Shown in pieces: positions 27,001 through 33,843 of a stretch of 64,000 bases of DNA. Origin of the DNA: Archangium sp. (GTDB lineage: Bacteria > Myxococcota > Myxococcia > Myxococcales > Myxococcaceae). The stretch lies in NCBI GenBank assembly GCA_030681645.1, contig JAUXRX010000027.1, positions 1 through 64,000 of the forward strand, in the 5' to 3' direction. Each line of letters begins with the position of its first letter. Within the stretch, counting starts at the first letter, position 1. The position numbers and the translations under genes are program-made. The notes under the pieces are model-generated. The model searched no databases and was not told where the DNA came from. It worked only from the letters and a program-made list of their open reading frames with translations.

Positions 27001-28151
27001 CGCTGTGAGGGCGAGAAGGTCGCGGGCTGCGCGAGGTCGTACGTGTAGTCGAAGGTGGCGGCCGAGCTGGGCACGACCACGAAGTCGCCGCCGCCGTCGA
27101 GGCCGTCGGGTGCGCTCAGGTCTGCGTAGGCGCGCGCGTTGTTACCCGAGAGCTCGGTGGCGCCGGCGGGGAGCCAGGGGTCGTTCGTCGAGAGCCCCGC
27201 GTGGTCGAGGGTGACCAGGCTGGGCCCCACGGCGACGGGGGCGAAGCCATCAGGCACGCCGGTGGGGTGGGGGAGCGCGGCGTCGCCGACGGGCGAGTCG
27301 AGGGGGTGAAAGGGGTCGGCCCACACGCGGTACGTGTGCGCGGCGTTGGCCTCGAGCTCGGCGAGGCAGAGGAGGCGCCCATCGACCGCGCTGATCACCA
27401 GAGCCCGCAACCCTGTCTCGCTCTCCCCCGCGGGGGAGAGGGCCGCGCCTTCCACCTCGAGGTGCCACGCAGGCAACAACATCTGCCCATCATCGAAGTA
27501 CACGCGCCGCGCCCGGGGAGGCGAAGCGAAGGCCGCACCCGCCTCGTGCACCACCCAGCCACCCTCGCGAAGCGCGCGAACCCGAAACGTCTCAGGCGAA
27601 ACGAGGGCGCCGCTGATCCGCTGCGCCGCCGCAGCGATCGCACTCTGGGCGTTCAGCCTGAACTCACCCTGGGGACTGGGCTCGGTCGCGAGCGACCCGG
27701 TGAAGGCGACCAGCTCGTACCGCTCGGTCATCACCACGTCGAGCTCGTCACGAAGCAGCGGCACCCCCTCGTGCGAGCGCGAAAACCCCACCACCACCGC
27801 GCCGCGCCCCAGGTCGTGCACCTCGGAGACGACGAGGCGGCCGATCAGCTCGGGGCGGAGCCGGTACACGGCCGCGTAGCGAAGCAGGTGCTGCCGCGCG
27901 GCCTGGGCGGCGGTGAGGCCCTGGTCCCGAAGGCCGCGCGCGCCCGGAAAGCGCTCGGCCCAGAGCATGGTGGGCACGCCCCGGCGCGGCTCGACGGCGG
28001 TGACGTGGCTGCGCGCCAGCAGCGCGAGGGCCTCGGGGCGCAGGCCGTCGGTGAGCGCGCGCTCGTGGGTGTTCTCGAGGAACGCGTCGTACCCGCCCGC
28101 CCGTTCATCCCCGGCGGAGAGCAGAACTGTGACGACCAGAGACACCAGCAT
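24030..28151 (-). CDS. M36 (fungalysin-like) secreted metalloprotease with MYXO-CTERM tail
   Basis: A 1373-residue exported protease. A short signal (MLVSLVVTVLLSAG) leads into an FTP-type propeptide (about 70-260). The catalytic M36 domain contains the zinc motif VVTHEFTHFL (HExxH, near residue 613) and the downstream GEGWSDFVALWF glutamate. A PA-like domain is inserted before it (SVVLVDIGTTCSLGRRFDAA). Toward the C-terminus are a jelly-roll-like beta domain and two PKD/cadherin-like Ig domains (RPEVLAGGSTTVVSGATATL). The end, SSCGCTSVEPLLAFGLLLFF plus RRRR, is a MYXO-CTERM sorting tail. The ATG at 28151 is chosen over longer frames to give the signal peptide. A family B palindrome is embedded in frame at 27421-27440. 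Confidence 0.92.
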   Translation of the reverse strand: MLVSLVVTVLLSAGDERAGGYDAFLENTHERALTDGLRPEALALLARSHVTAVEPRRGVPTMLWAERFPGARGLRDQGLTAAQAARQHLLRYAAVYRLRPELIGRLVVSEVHDLGRGAVVVGFSRSHEGVPLLRDELDVVMTERYELVAFTGSLATEPSPQGEFRLNAQSAIAAAAQRISGALVSPETFRVRALREGGWVVHEAGAAFASPPRARRVYFDDGQMLLPAWHLEVEGAALSPAGESETGLRALVISAVDGRLLCLAELEANAAHTYRVWADPFHPLDSPVGDAALPHPTGVPDGFAPVAVGPSLVTLDHAGLSTNDPWLPAGATELSGNNARAYADLSAPDGLDGGGDFVVVPSSAATFDYTYDLAQPATFSPSQRAASATHAFFVTNWMHDVFYDLGFNETARNGQADNFGRGGLGGDAIKIEVHDFAGRNNASFGTPADGEPGRMQLFLFDEPRPSTLTITTASLADGGTFLGAPPAVTRERTWDVTGPVQIVTDLDGGAAGCDPWANPASLTGSVVLVDIGTTCSLGRRFDAAKDAGVSALLFASDTCFTIAEPSLVAACVGADAGLRLRELVADGGVLSAHLVRPPGTLERDVALDTTVVTHEFTHFLTNRLIGDSLGLQNGPGRAMGEGWSDFVALWFSAREPEASRTGNDLWQGAFAIGGWSVGGPDWDGSVRPSHYFGVRRYPYSTDRTKNPLTFKHVGTNVPLPPLVPRDLGNGPDNAEVHNAGEVWASMWWDAQVKLLRKPGVTADAARATMGGYLVAALKATPVLPTFIEARDALLAVVAASSPTVDFPLFVDAFAQRGLGALATSSDRRSTTNTPLAEDFTVGGSYRLISVTVDDTDDDCDADGQLDSNETGTLTVKLLNVGSRRLTRGSLRLNSSNASLQLSPAPVAVPANEPFTVVTLTVPTSLGVTTGFQSSVVTVTITDPDLALLQGRFEDSVTVRLNADLVPAMREGFENAAPGWEAIGNGDFPWEQVWFVRALSPLSHVITGRGMDGAGESTLTTPPLAVGAGPFTVTFSQTYLFETSVTMQYFDGGRLELSTDGTTFTAVPGSALSPTYPVTLATGTTNPLAGEAAYGGAQMAAQTVTADFGTQYANRTVWLRWRIGTDEASGTSGWTLDDVQVNGLTTEPFTDAVPHRGLCTNHPPTVAGTSSITAPEREVVTLVPGTVTDRDLDTLTLTWMQTSGPSVQLAADTFTSPEVTVAGATLGFRVTVSDGRGGMDTDDMTVTVRNVNRRPEVLAGGSTTVVSGATATLEATGTDADGDPLTYLWQQQGDATVTIAEASAVSTTFVAPEVKVPELISFRVIALDADTSSEPAFIGITVTPKPSSCGCTSVEPLLAFGLLLFFRRRRTMRG
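27421..27440. repeat. In-frame family B palindrome inside the M36 gene
   Basis: CTCTCCCCCGCGGGGGAGAG is a perfect 20-base palindrome. On the coding strand it contributes LSPAGES within the segment AALSPAGESETG of the propeptide region. The flanking protein reads on without frame change. Confidence 0.85.
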
Positions 28152-28348
28152 GGAACGCTCCGCGGTACGGGGAAGGGACAGAGCATTGCCAGCGAAGCCG
28201 TCCGCGGCAAGCCATTGTCTTCCGCTCGAGGCCGGCAGCACCGAGTCACGGCGACCCACGCCTCGCGCGTTGACCCGGGCAAGGCTGGTGCAACTTGCCG
28301 TGCTTCCGCCGTCCTGGGCCGGTACGCGACGTGCTGAGCGCACGCCTC

Positions 28349-29263
28349 ATGAAGATGACACTCGGAGTCCTCCTGTTGGGTGTCAGCGCTCTGGCGACGC
28401 CGCGGCCCTCTGCGGTGCAGCTGTGCGTCGAGCTCCCGCCTGGCGTGGAGCTGTTCTCGACCGCCGCGGCGCCGAACTACCGCGAGCTCGGCCCCGGCCT
28501 GTGGATGCTGGACTTCGACGTGCGCCTCGACGGCCAGCTGCCTGAGCGCATCACCCGCGCGAACCCCTCGTGCCTGCGGGCGTGGCTGCAGCCGCGCGCC
28601 GTCAGGCAGGTGACCCTCGACTTCGAGCGCATGCCGCTCAACTTCACCGCCGAGCCCCGGGCTGTCGACCTCAAGCTCAAGGCCGATCTCCTCCACGACG
28701 CGGGCGAGCTCAGCGTGGCGCAGGCGCCGTTCGCGCGGGTGAAGTCGACGGTCGACGGCGCGCTCACCTTCGCGCGCGTCACCGCCGCGGGCCTGGTGAA
28801 GGAGCCACCCGACGCGCTGCCCAGCGGCCAGTACGTGGTGAGCTACGTGCCGACCGCGCTGCCCACGGGCAAGTGCAAGGCCACAGTGGAGGTCGTGGCG
28901 ATGGGCTCGCTCACCCAGGAGAAGAACCCGCGCGCCGTGGCCGAGCTGGCGGAACACTACGCGCAGACCCTGCTTCCCTTCGCGCTCGAGGAACAGGGCG
29001 TCACCTGCACTGACGCGGAGGAAGTGGCGGCCGAGGTGCTCCTCGTCGACGGCATCTTCTACCGGCCGCTCAAGCCGAAGCTGGTCAAGCGCACCATCGC
29101 CGCGCGGCAGCCCCGGTACGAGCTGCGCCACGACGGCCAGGTGTTCGACCTCGCGCAGCCCGCGCGCGTGACGGTGGAGCCCGGGCAGACGCTCGAGGTG
29201 ACGAAGGTCGTCGCCGCTACGGCCGCCGCCGCGGAGACGCCGCCGATGGCCCGCCCCAACTGA
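28349..29263 (+). CDS. Secreted protein of unknown function
   Basis: A 304-residue protein beginning with a Sec-type signal (MKMTLGVLLLGVSALATP). The mature part is all-beta in character, with conserved-looking single cysteines (VQLCVEL, PSCLRAWLQ, GKCKATVEV, GVTCTDAEEV). It includes a C-terminal strand-rich segment, YELRHDGQVFDLAQPARVTV, ending in a Thr/Ala/Glu tail. No catalytic motif, repeat or named domain is visible. A longer frame starts at 28295; the ATG at 28349 is preferred because the signal peptide follows it. It is divergent from the M36 protease gene with a 197-base gap and convergent with the flavoprotein gene (four-base gap). Confidence 0.6.
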   Translation: MKMTLGVLLLGVSALATPRPSAVQLCVELPPGVELFSTAAAPNYRELGPGLWMLDFDVRLDGQLPERITRANPSCLRAWLQPRAVRQVTLDFERMPLNFTAEPRAVDLKLKADLLHDAGELSVAQAPFARVKSTVDGALTFARVTAAGLVKEPPDALPSGQYVVSYVPTALPTGKCKATVEVVAMGSLTQEKNPRAVAELAEHYAQTLLPFALEEQGVTCTDAEEVAAEVLLVDGIFYRPLKPKLVKRTIAARQPRYELRHDGQVFDLAQPARVTVEPGQTLEVTKVVAATAAAAETPPMARPN

Positions 29264-29267
29264 CAGC

Positions 29268-30020
29268 TCAGTCGTAGCTCTCGAGGTGCAGCTGCTGCCG
29301 CTCGGCGCCGCCCTCTTTCTTCAGCACCTCCCGCACCTCGAGCAGCATCTTCTTCACCCCGCAGATGTAGGCATGGGGCCGGCCCTGCTTCGCCAGCTCC
29401 TTCCACAGCCCGAGCGCGTGGGTCTGCACGTAGCCGCGCAGGCCGGTCCACTCCGGTGGAGGGCGGGACATCGAGAGCATGAAGCGCAGCCGCGGGTGCG
29501 CCTTCTCCAGCGCCTCGAACTCCTCGCGGTAGAGCGCGTCGGCGGGCGAGCGCACCCCGAAGAGCACCCACAGCGGCGTGTCACCTCCGGCGGCGAGCGC
29601 GTCGTGGATCATTCCCCGAAACGGCGCCACGCCCGTGCCGGTGGCCACGAAGAGCGAGGGCCCTGCCTCGGCGAGGCGGTGGAACATGCCCTGCGGCCCC
29701 TTCACCTCGAGCCGCGTGCCCACGGGCGCGTCGGTGAGCCAGGTGCTGCCCCGGCCCCCGTCCACCCGCGTCACCACCAGCTCGAAGCGCGGGCTCCCGC
29801 TGGGCACCGAGGCCACCGAGTAGGCGCGCCGCAGCGGACGGTCCTTCTCATCGAGGATGGGCAGCACCAGGCTCACCCACTGCCCCGAGCGGAAGGTGAA
29901 GGGCTGGCCGTCGGCGCGCTCGAAGACGAGCTCCTTGACCCGCGGCGTCACCGGGCGCGTTCCGACCAGCGTGGCCTCGAAGGTCTCGGGCAGGGGAGGG
30001 CGGTGCACTTCAGACGTCAT
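29268..30020 (-). CDS. Ferredoxin-NADP reductase-like flavoprotein
   Basis: A 250-residue protein with the two-domain FNR fold. The FAD domain (about 1-110) has RRAYSVASVPSG, the RxYSxxS flavin motif, and GQWVSLVLP. The NAD(P) domain has ATGTGVAPFRGM (GTGxxPxR) and the C-terminal ICGVKKMLLEVREVL. There is no [2Fe-2S] domain, so it is of the short FNR/oxygenase-reductase type and passes electrons between NAD(P)H and a separate ferredoxin or oxidase. It starts 27 bases after the second receiver-only gene ends and has the same orientation as the two-component cluster, so it may belong to that transcript. The electron partner is unknown. Confidence 0.85.
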   Translation of the reverse strand: MTSEVHRPPLPETFEATLVGTRPVTPRVKELVFERADGQPFTFRSGQWVSLVLPILDEKDRPLRRAYSVASVPSGSPRFELVVTRVDGGRGSTWLTDAPVGTRLEVKGPQGMFHRLAEAGPSLFVATGTGVAPFRGMIHDALAAGGDTPLWVLFGVRSPADALYREEFEALEKAHPRLRFMLSMSRPPPEWTGLRGYVQTHALGLWKELAKQGRPHAYICGVKKMLLEVREVLKKEGGAERQQLHLESYD

Positions 30021-30047
30021 GAGCCTGCTTATGACAGCGGCGCAGGT

Positions 30048-30461
30048 TCAGTGCAGCCCACCCGAAACAGCAGCCCGGCGGAGCAGCTCGGCTGCGTAGT
30101 CGCACAGCTCGTCCACGTCGAAGGGCTTGTCGAAGACGATCGCCCGCATGTCCCGCGCTTCCTCGTGGACCTCTGCGTCGCCGAACGCGGTGATGAAGAT
30201 GACCGGCGTGTCCCCGATGGACGGCTCGAAGTCGTCGCGCAGCCCATCGAGCACTTCGAGCCCGGTGAGGCCCGGCATGCGAACGTCGGAGACGATCAGG
30301 TCGAAGGGGGCCGGCGCATGGGACCGCTCCCAGAGCCGCTCGAGCAGGTCGTCACCGGACGCGGCCTCGGTCACTGCGTAGCCCTTCTTCCGGAGCACGT
30401 CGCAGAGGAAGCGGCGCAGCTCCGCGTCGTCCTCGGCGAGGAGCACCTGGGGCGCGTTCAT
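30048..30461 (-). CDS. Single-domain response regulator (receiver), second copy
   Basis: A 137-residue receiver with no output domain. The acidic pocket is in LLAEDDAEL, the phosphoryl-accepting Asp in LIVSDVRMPGLTG, the Thr in FITAFGD and the Lys in FDKPFDVDEL. It is clearly a tandem duplicate of the preceding gene: both share the VSD/ISD-RMP, LEVL, TAFGD and DKPFD motifs in register. Its ATG overlaps the stop of that gene (ATGA at 30458-30461). With no DNA-binding or enzymatic output, it would act as a phosphate shuttle or by protein contact, as CheY-like or Spo0F-like proteins do. Confidence 0.93.
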   Translation of the reverse strand: MNAPQVLLAEDDAELRRFLCDVLRKKGYAVTEAASGDDLLERLWERSHAPAPFDLIVSDVRMPGLTGLEVLDGLRDDFEPSIGDTPVIFITAFGDAEVHEEARDMRAIVFDKPFDVDELCDYAAELLRRAAVSGGLH

Positions 30462-30892
30462 GAGGTCCCGTCTCGCCAGCCCGCGGGCCGGGTGGGGCTC
30501 GCCAGCTCGAGCGCGCGCGCCCGAAGCAGGTCGAGATCGAAGGGCTTGTCGAAGATCTCCGCGCCGAGCCGTTGGGCCTCGGCGTGCGTCTCGGGGTCGC
30601 CGAACGCGGTGATGAGGATCACCGGGGTCCTCCAGCCCTGGCCTCCCAGCCGCCGCAGCATCGAGAGCACCTCGAGCCCCGTCATGTACGGCATGCGGAT
30701 GTCGGAGATGACCAGGTCGAGCATCTGCCCCGGTGGGGAGATCCGGCTCACCCGGCCGAGCAGATCGTAGCCGTTGGTGACCTCCTCCACCTCGTAGCCG
30801 TCGCTGGCCAGGGTCGCCGCGAGCAGCCGCAACAGCTCGGAGTCGTCCTCGGCGATCAACACCCGTGCGCGCCTGGTGGGGGCGGAGTTCAT
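30458..30892 (-). CDS. Single-domain response regulator (receiver), first copy
   Basis: A 144-residue receiver. Motifs: VLIAEDDSELLRLL, phospho-Asp in VISDIRMPYMTG, Thr in LITAFGDPE and Lys in FDKPFDLDLL. It lacks an output domain. It lies 113 bases downstream of the NtrC-type gene and is directly joined to its paralogue by a four-base overlap. Relative to the second copy it carries a Tyr in place of Gly after the RMP motif and a longer loop. The two could compete for, or share, phosphate from the upstream histidine kinase. Confidence 0.93.
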   Translation of the reverse strand: MNSAPTRRARVLIAEDDSELLRLLAATLASDGYEVEEVTNGYDLLGRVSRISPPGQMLDLVISDIRMPYMTGLEVLSMLRRLGGQGWRTPVILITAFGDPETHAEAQRLGAEIFDKPFDLDLLRARALELASPTRPAGWRDGTS

Positions 30893-31005
30893 GGCGAGGG
30901 GCCAGTGCAGGGGCCGGGCCTGCGCACAACCCGCTGGAATCGCCTCCGGCTCGGCGCCCGGGCCCGTCGCAGAACGCAACACCGTCGCAAGACGCGACGC
31001 CCCGC

Positions 31006-32370
31006 CTACCCGCCGTTCGACGAGGCGCGGCCGAGCTTCCGGTAGAGCGTCGCGCGATCCAGGCCGAGGATCCGCGCGGCCAGGGTCTTGTTCCCCTGCA
31101 CGCTCTGGAGCACGCGGGCGATGTACCGGCGCTCGACCTCCTCGAGCGTGACCAGCTCGCGCGGGTCCTGCCCGGCCACCAGCAGGTGCGACGACCGGTA
31201 CGCGCGCACGCGCTCGGGCAGGTCCTCGACGGTCAGCTCTTCGTCCTGGGTGAGCGCGACCGCGCGCTCGAGGCAATTCCTCAGCTCCCGCACGTTGCCC
31301 GGCCACTCGTAGGCCGACAGCCGCTCGGCCACCGCGGCTGACATGCCCTTGACCGGCTTCTTCGACCGCGCCGCGAACTCCTCGAGGAACCGCTGCGCGA
31401 GCAACACCATGTCTCCACCTCGCGCGCGCAGCGGGGGGAGCTCGAGGTGAATGACGTTGATCCGGTAGTAGAGCTCTTCGCGAAAGTGGCCCTCGGCGAT
31501 CGCCGTCTCGAGGTCGCGGTTGGTGGCGGCGATCAACCGGACGTCGAACGGCACCTCGGTGTTGCTGCCCAGCGGCCGGGCCGCGCGCTGCTCGAGGGCG
31601 CGCAGCAGCCGGGGCTGGAGCCCGGGTGGCAGGTCGCCGATCTCGTCGAGGAACAGGGTGCCCCCGGTGGCCTGGTGGAACAGGCCCGGCCGGCTCGTCT
31701 TCGCGTCGGTGAACGCGCCCTTCGCGTGACCGAACAGCTCGGCCTCCATCAGCGCCTCGGGCAGGGCCGCGCAGCTGATCGCCATGAACGGGCCCAGCTT
31801 GCGCGCGCTGCGCTCGTGAATCAGCCGGGCCGCCACTTCCTTGCCCGTGCCCGTCTCGCCGGTGATGAGCACCGTGGCGTCAGCCGCCGCCACGCGGCCC
31901 AGCATGAGCCGCACCGCCTGCATCGCCGAGGACTCTCCCAGCAGGCCCCCGGCCTCGTCCGCCTCGTCGCCCGCGCGGCGCAGGTGCTTGACCTCGTCTC
32001 GCAGCCGCCGCGTCTGCACCGCCCGCTCGAGGGCGATCACCAGCGCCTCGAGCTCGAGCGGCTTGGACAGGAAGTCGTAGGCCCCGGCGCGGATCGCCGC
32101 GACCGCGGTGTCGAGGCTCCCGAAAGCGGTGATCACGATCACCGGCACCTCGGGCCGGTTCGCCACGATGCGCTCGCAGAACTCGAGGCCGTTGAGGCCG
32201 GGCATGTTCAGGTCGGCGACCACCACGTCGAAGCCCCCGGTCTCGAGCAGCTGTAGCGCCTCGGTGGCCGAGGTGCGCCACTGCGTCGCCAGCCCGCGGC
32301 GGCCGAGCCCCTCGGCGGCCCACTCGCACACCTCACGCTCGTCGTCGACGAAGAGCACGCGCGCGGCCAT
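31006..32370 (-). CDS. NtrC-family sigma-54-dependent response regulator
   Basis: A 454-residue activator in three parts. The receiver (1-120) has VLFVDDEREV, phospho-Asp in VVADLNMPGLNG and Lys in FLSKPLELEAL. The AAA+ domain has Walker A GETGTGKE, the sigma-54 loop KGAFTDAKTS (GAFTDA rather than the usual GAFTGA), Walker B GGTLFLDEIGDLP, and YEWPGNVRELRN. The C-terminal Fis-type HTH is NKTLAARILGLDRATLYRKL. It would activate sigma-54 promoters when phosphorylated by the kinase encoded immediately upstream. Its ATG shares one base with the kinase stop (TGATG), so synthesis is coupled. Its targets are not identifiable here. Confidence 0.95.
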   Translation of the reverse strand: MAARVLFVDDEREVCEWAAEGLGRRGLATQWRTSATEALQLLETGGFDVVVADLNMPGLNGLEFCERIVANRPEVPVIVITAFGSLDTAVAAIRAGAYDFLSKPLELEALVIALERAVQTRRLRDEVKHLRRAGDEADEAGGLLGESSAMQAVRLMLGRVAAADATVLITGETGTGKEVAARLIHERSARKLGPFMAISCAALPEALMEAELFGHAKGAFTDAKTSRPGLFHQATGGTLFLDEIGDLPPGLQPRLLRALEQRAARPLGSNTEVPFDVRLIAATNRDLETAIAEGHFREELYYRINVIHLELPPLRARGGDMVLLAQRFLEEFAARSKKPVKGMSAAVAERLSAYEWPGNVRELRNCLERAVALTQDEELTVEDLPERVRAYRSSHLLVAGQDPRELVTLEEVERRYIARVLQSVQGNKTLAARILGLDRATLYRKLGRASSNGG

Positions 32371-33800
32371 CAGCGTCGCGCCTCCGCGCCGTGGCAGGGG
32401 AGGAAGATCGAGAAGAGCGCGCCCCGGCCCAGCTCGCTCTCGACGTCGATCCACCCGCCGTTCTCCTTCACCAGGCCATCGGCGACTGCCAGCCCCAGGC
32501 CGCTGCCTTCGCCCACGTCCTTGGTGGTGAAGAAGGGGTCGAACACGCGCGCCTGGTCCTCCCGCTTGATTCCCGGGCCGTCGTCCCTGACCCCCAGCGT
32601 GGCGAAGGCGGCGGCCGGCGCGGCCCGTTGGGGCGGGGTCGCCTGCTGGAGGCCCGCGGTGACGGTGACGTGGCCTCCGGCGCTGACCGCCTGCATCGCG
32701 TTCATCACCAGGTTGGTGAGCGCCTGCTGAATGTGCAGCCGGTCGACGTCGGCGCGCAGCGGGCCCTCGGCCTCGAGCTTCAGCGTCACCGCCTTCTTGC
32801 GGGCGATCGGCCCGAGCACGCGCACCGTCTCGCCCGCCACCTCGAGCAGGTCGGTGAGGGCGCGCTGGGGCGGGCGCCTGCGGGCGAAGTCGAGCAGCCC
32901 GCGGATGATGGCGGTCATGCGCTGCGCCTGCCCGAGGATGACCGAGCCGGCGTCGCGCGCGTCCGTGCCCGCCGATTCGCCGGTCGAGAGCATCTTCGCC
33001 CGGCCCGCCACGACCTGCAGGGGCGAGCCCAGCTCGTGCGCGATGCCCGCCGCGAGCTGGCCGACCGTGGCCAGCCGGTTCGCGTGCTGCAGGAGCAACC
33101 GATCGTGCGCTTCCCGCAGCCGGGCGCGCGAGCGCAGCGTCTGCACCACCAGCCCGCTGGCGATGAGGGCCACCCCGAAGCTCGCGCCACCCAGGGCCAT
33201 CGCCAGGGTCAGGCTCGCCTCTCGCGCGCTCAGGATCCGTTCCGAGTCGGCGCGCACCACCTCGACCTGCACACGCCTGAGCTGGAGGATCGCCTCGTCC
33301 ACCCGCTCGAGCTCCCGGTGGAACGCCTCGAGCAGCCACCGCGGCGAGACCACCTGTCCACCCGAGTCCGCGGCCTGCAGGGTCTGCCCGGTCGACCTGT
33401 CGAGGTCACGCAGCGCCGCCACGATCTCCGCGATGGCCGCGGCCTCTTCCGGCGACGTCGGCCTCGCGCGGTACGCCTCGAGCTCGTCGTCGAGGCGCTG
33501 GCGCACCTCTGCGATGTCCCGGGGCGAGGGGGTGGCGTGCGCACCACCCACGCTCACGTATTCGCTCACGTACATGCCGAGCCTGCGCAGCTCGGTGCGC
33601 AGCGTCGACAGGTGTTCCATGCGCGGCAGCGCGTCCTGGAAGATGGTGAGCGCGCGTTCTTCGATGTTCCGGAGCCTGAACTGAGACACCACCAGCGACG
33701 CCGAGAAGCTCGTCACGATCAGCAGCATCGCGATCGCGACCGGCCCGCTGGTCCGCGTGACCACCGCTTGACGCTCCGGAGGGAGGCCCATGAGCGGCAT
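32370..33800 (-). CDS. Membrane sensor histidine kinase (NtrB-like)
   Basis: A 476-residue kinase. TM1 is about residues 20-40. A periplasmic helical sensor of about 150 residues follows (LRTELRRLGMYVSEYVS, LDDELEAYRAR, LRDLDRSTGQTLQAAD), resembling four-helix CHASE3/TarH-type sensors. TM2 is about 198-220. The HisKA helix has the phospho-His in LAAGIAHELGSPLQ (H255). The ATPase has the N box LTNLVMNAMQAV, G1 RDDGPGI, F box VFDPFFTT and G2 GEGSGLGLAVADG. A longer frame reaches 34319; I chose the ATG at 33800 as the first that keeps the TM topology compact. It is divergent from the ClC channel and coupled to the NtrC-type gene. The ligand is unknown. Confidence 0.92.
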   Translation of the reverse strand: MPLMGLPPERQAVVTRTSGPVAIAMLLIVTSFSASLVVSQFRLRNIEERALTIFQDALPRMEHLSTLRTELRRLGMYVSEYVSVGGAHATPSPRDIAEVRQRLDDELEAYRARPTSPEEAAAIAEIVAALRDLDRSTGQTLQAADSGGQVVSPRWLLEAFHRELERVDEAILQLRRVQVEVVRADSERILSAREASLTLAMALGGASFGVALIASGLVVQTLRSRARLREAHDRLLLQHANRLATVGQLAAGIAHELGSPLQVVAGRAKMLSTGESAGTDARDAGSVILGQAQRMTAIIRGLLDFARRRPPQRALTDLLEVAGETVRVLGPIARKKAVTLKLEAEGPLRADVDRLHIQQALTNLVMNAMQAVSAGGHVTVTAGLQQATPPQRAAPAAAFATLGVRDDGPGIKREDQARVFDPFFTTKDVGEGSGLGLAVADGLVKENGGWIDVESELGRGALFSIFLPCHGAEARR

Positions 33801-33843
33801 GCTAACTTCCGCCACCCTTTCTCGCCGAGCCGCCCCGCCCCTC

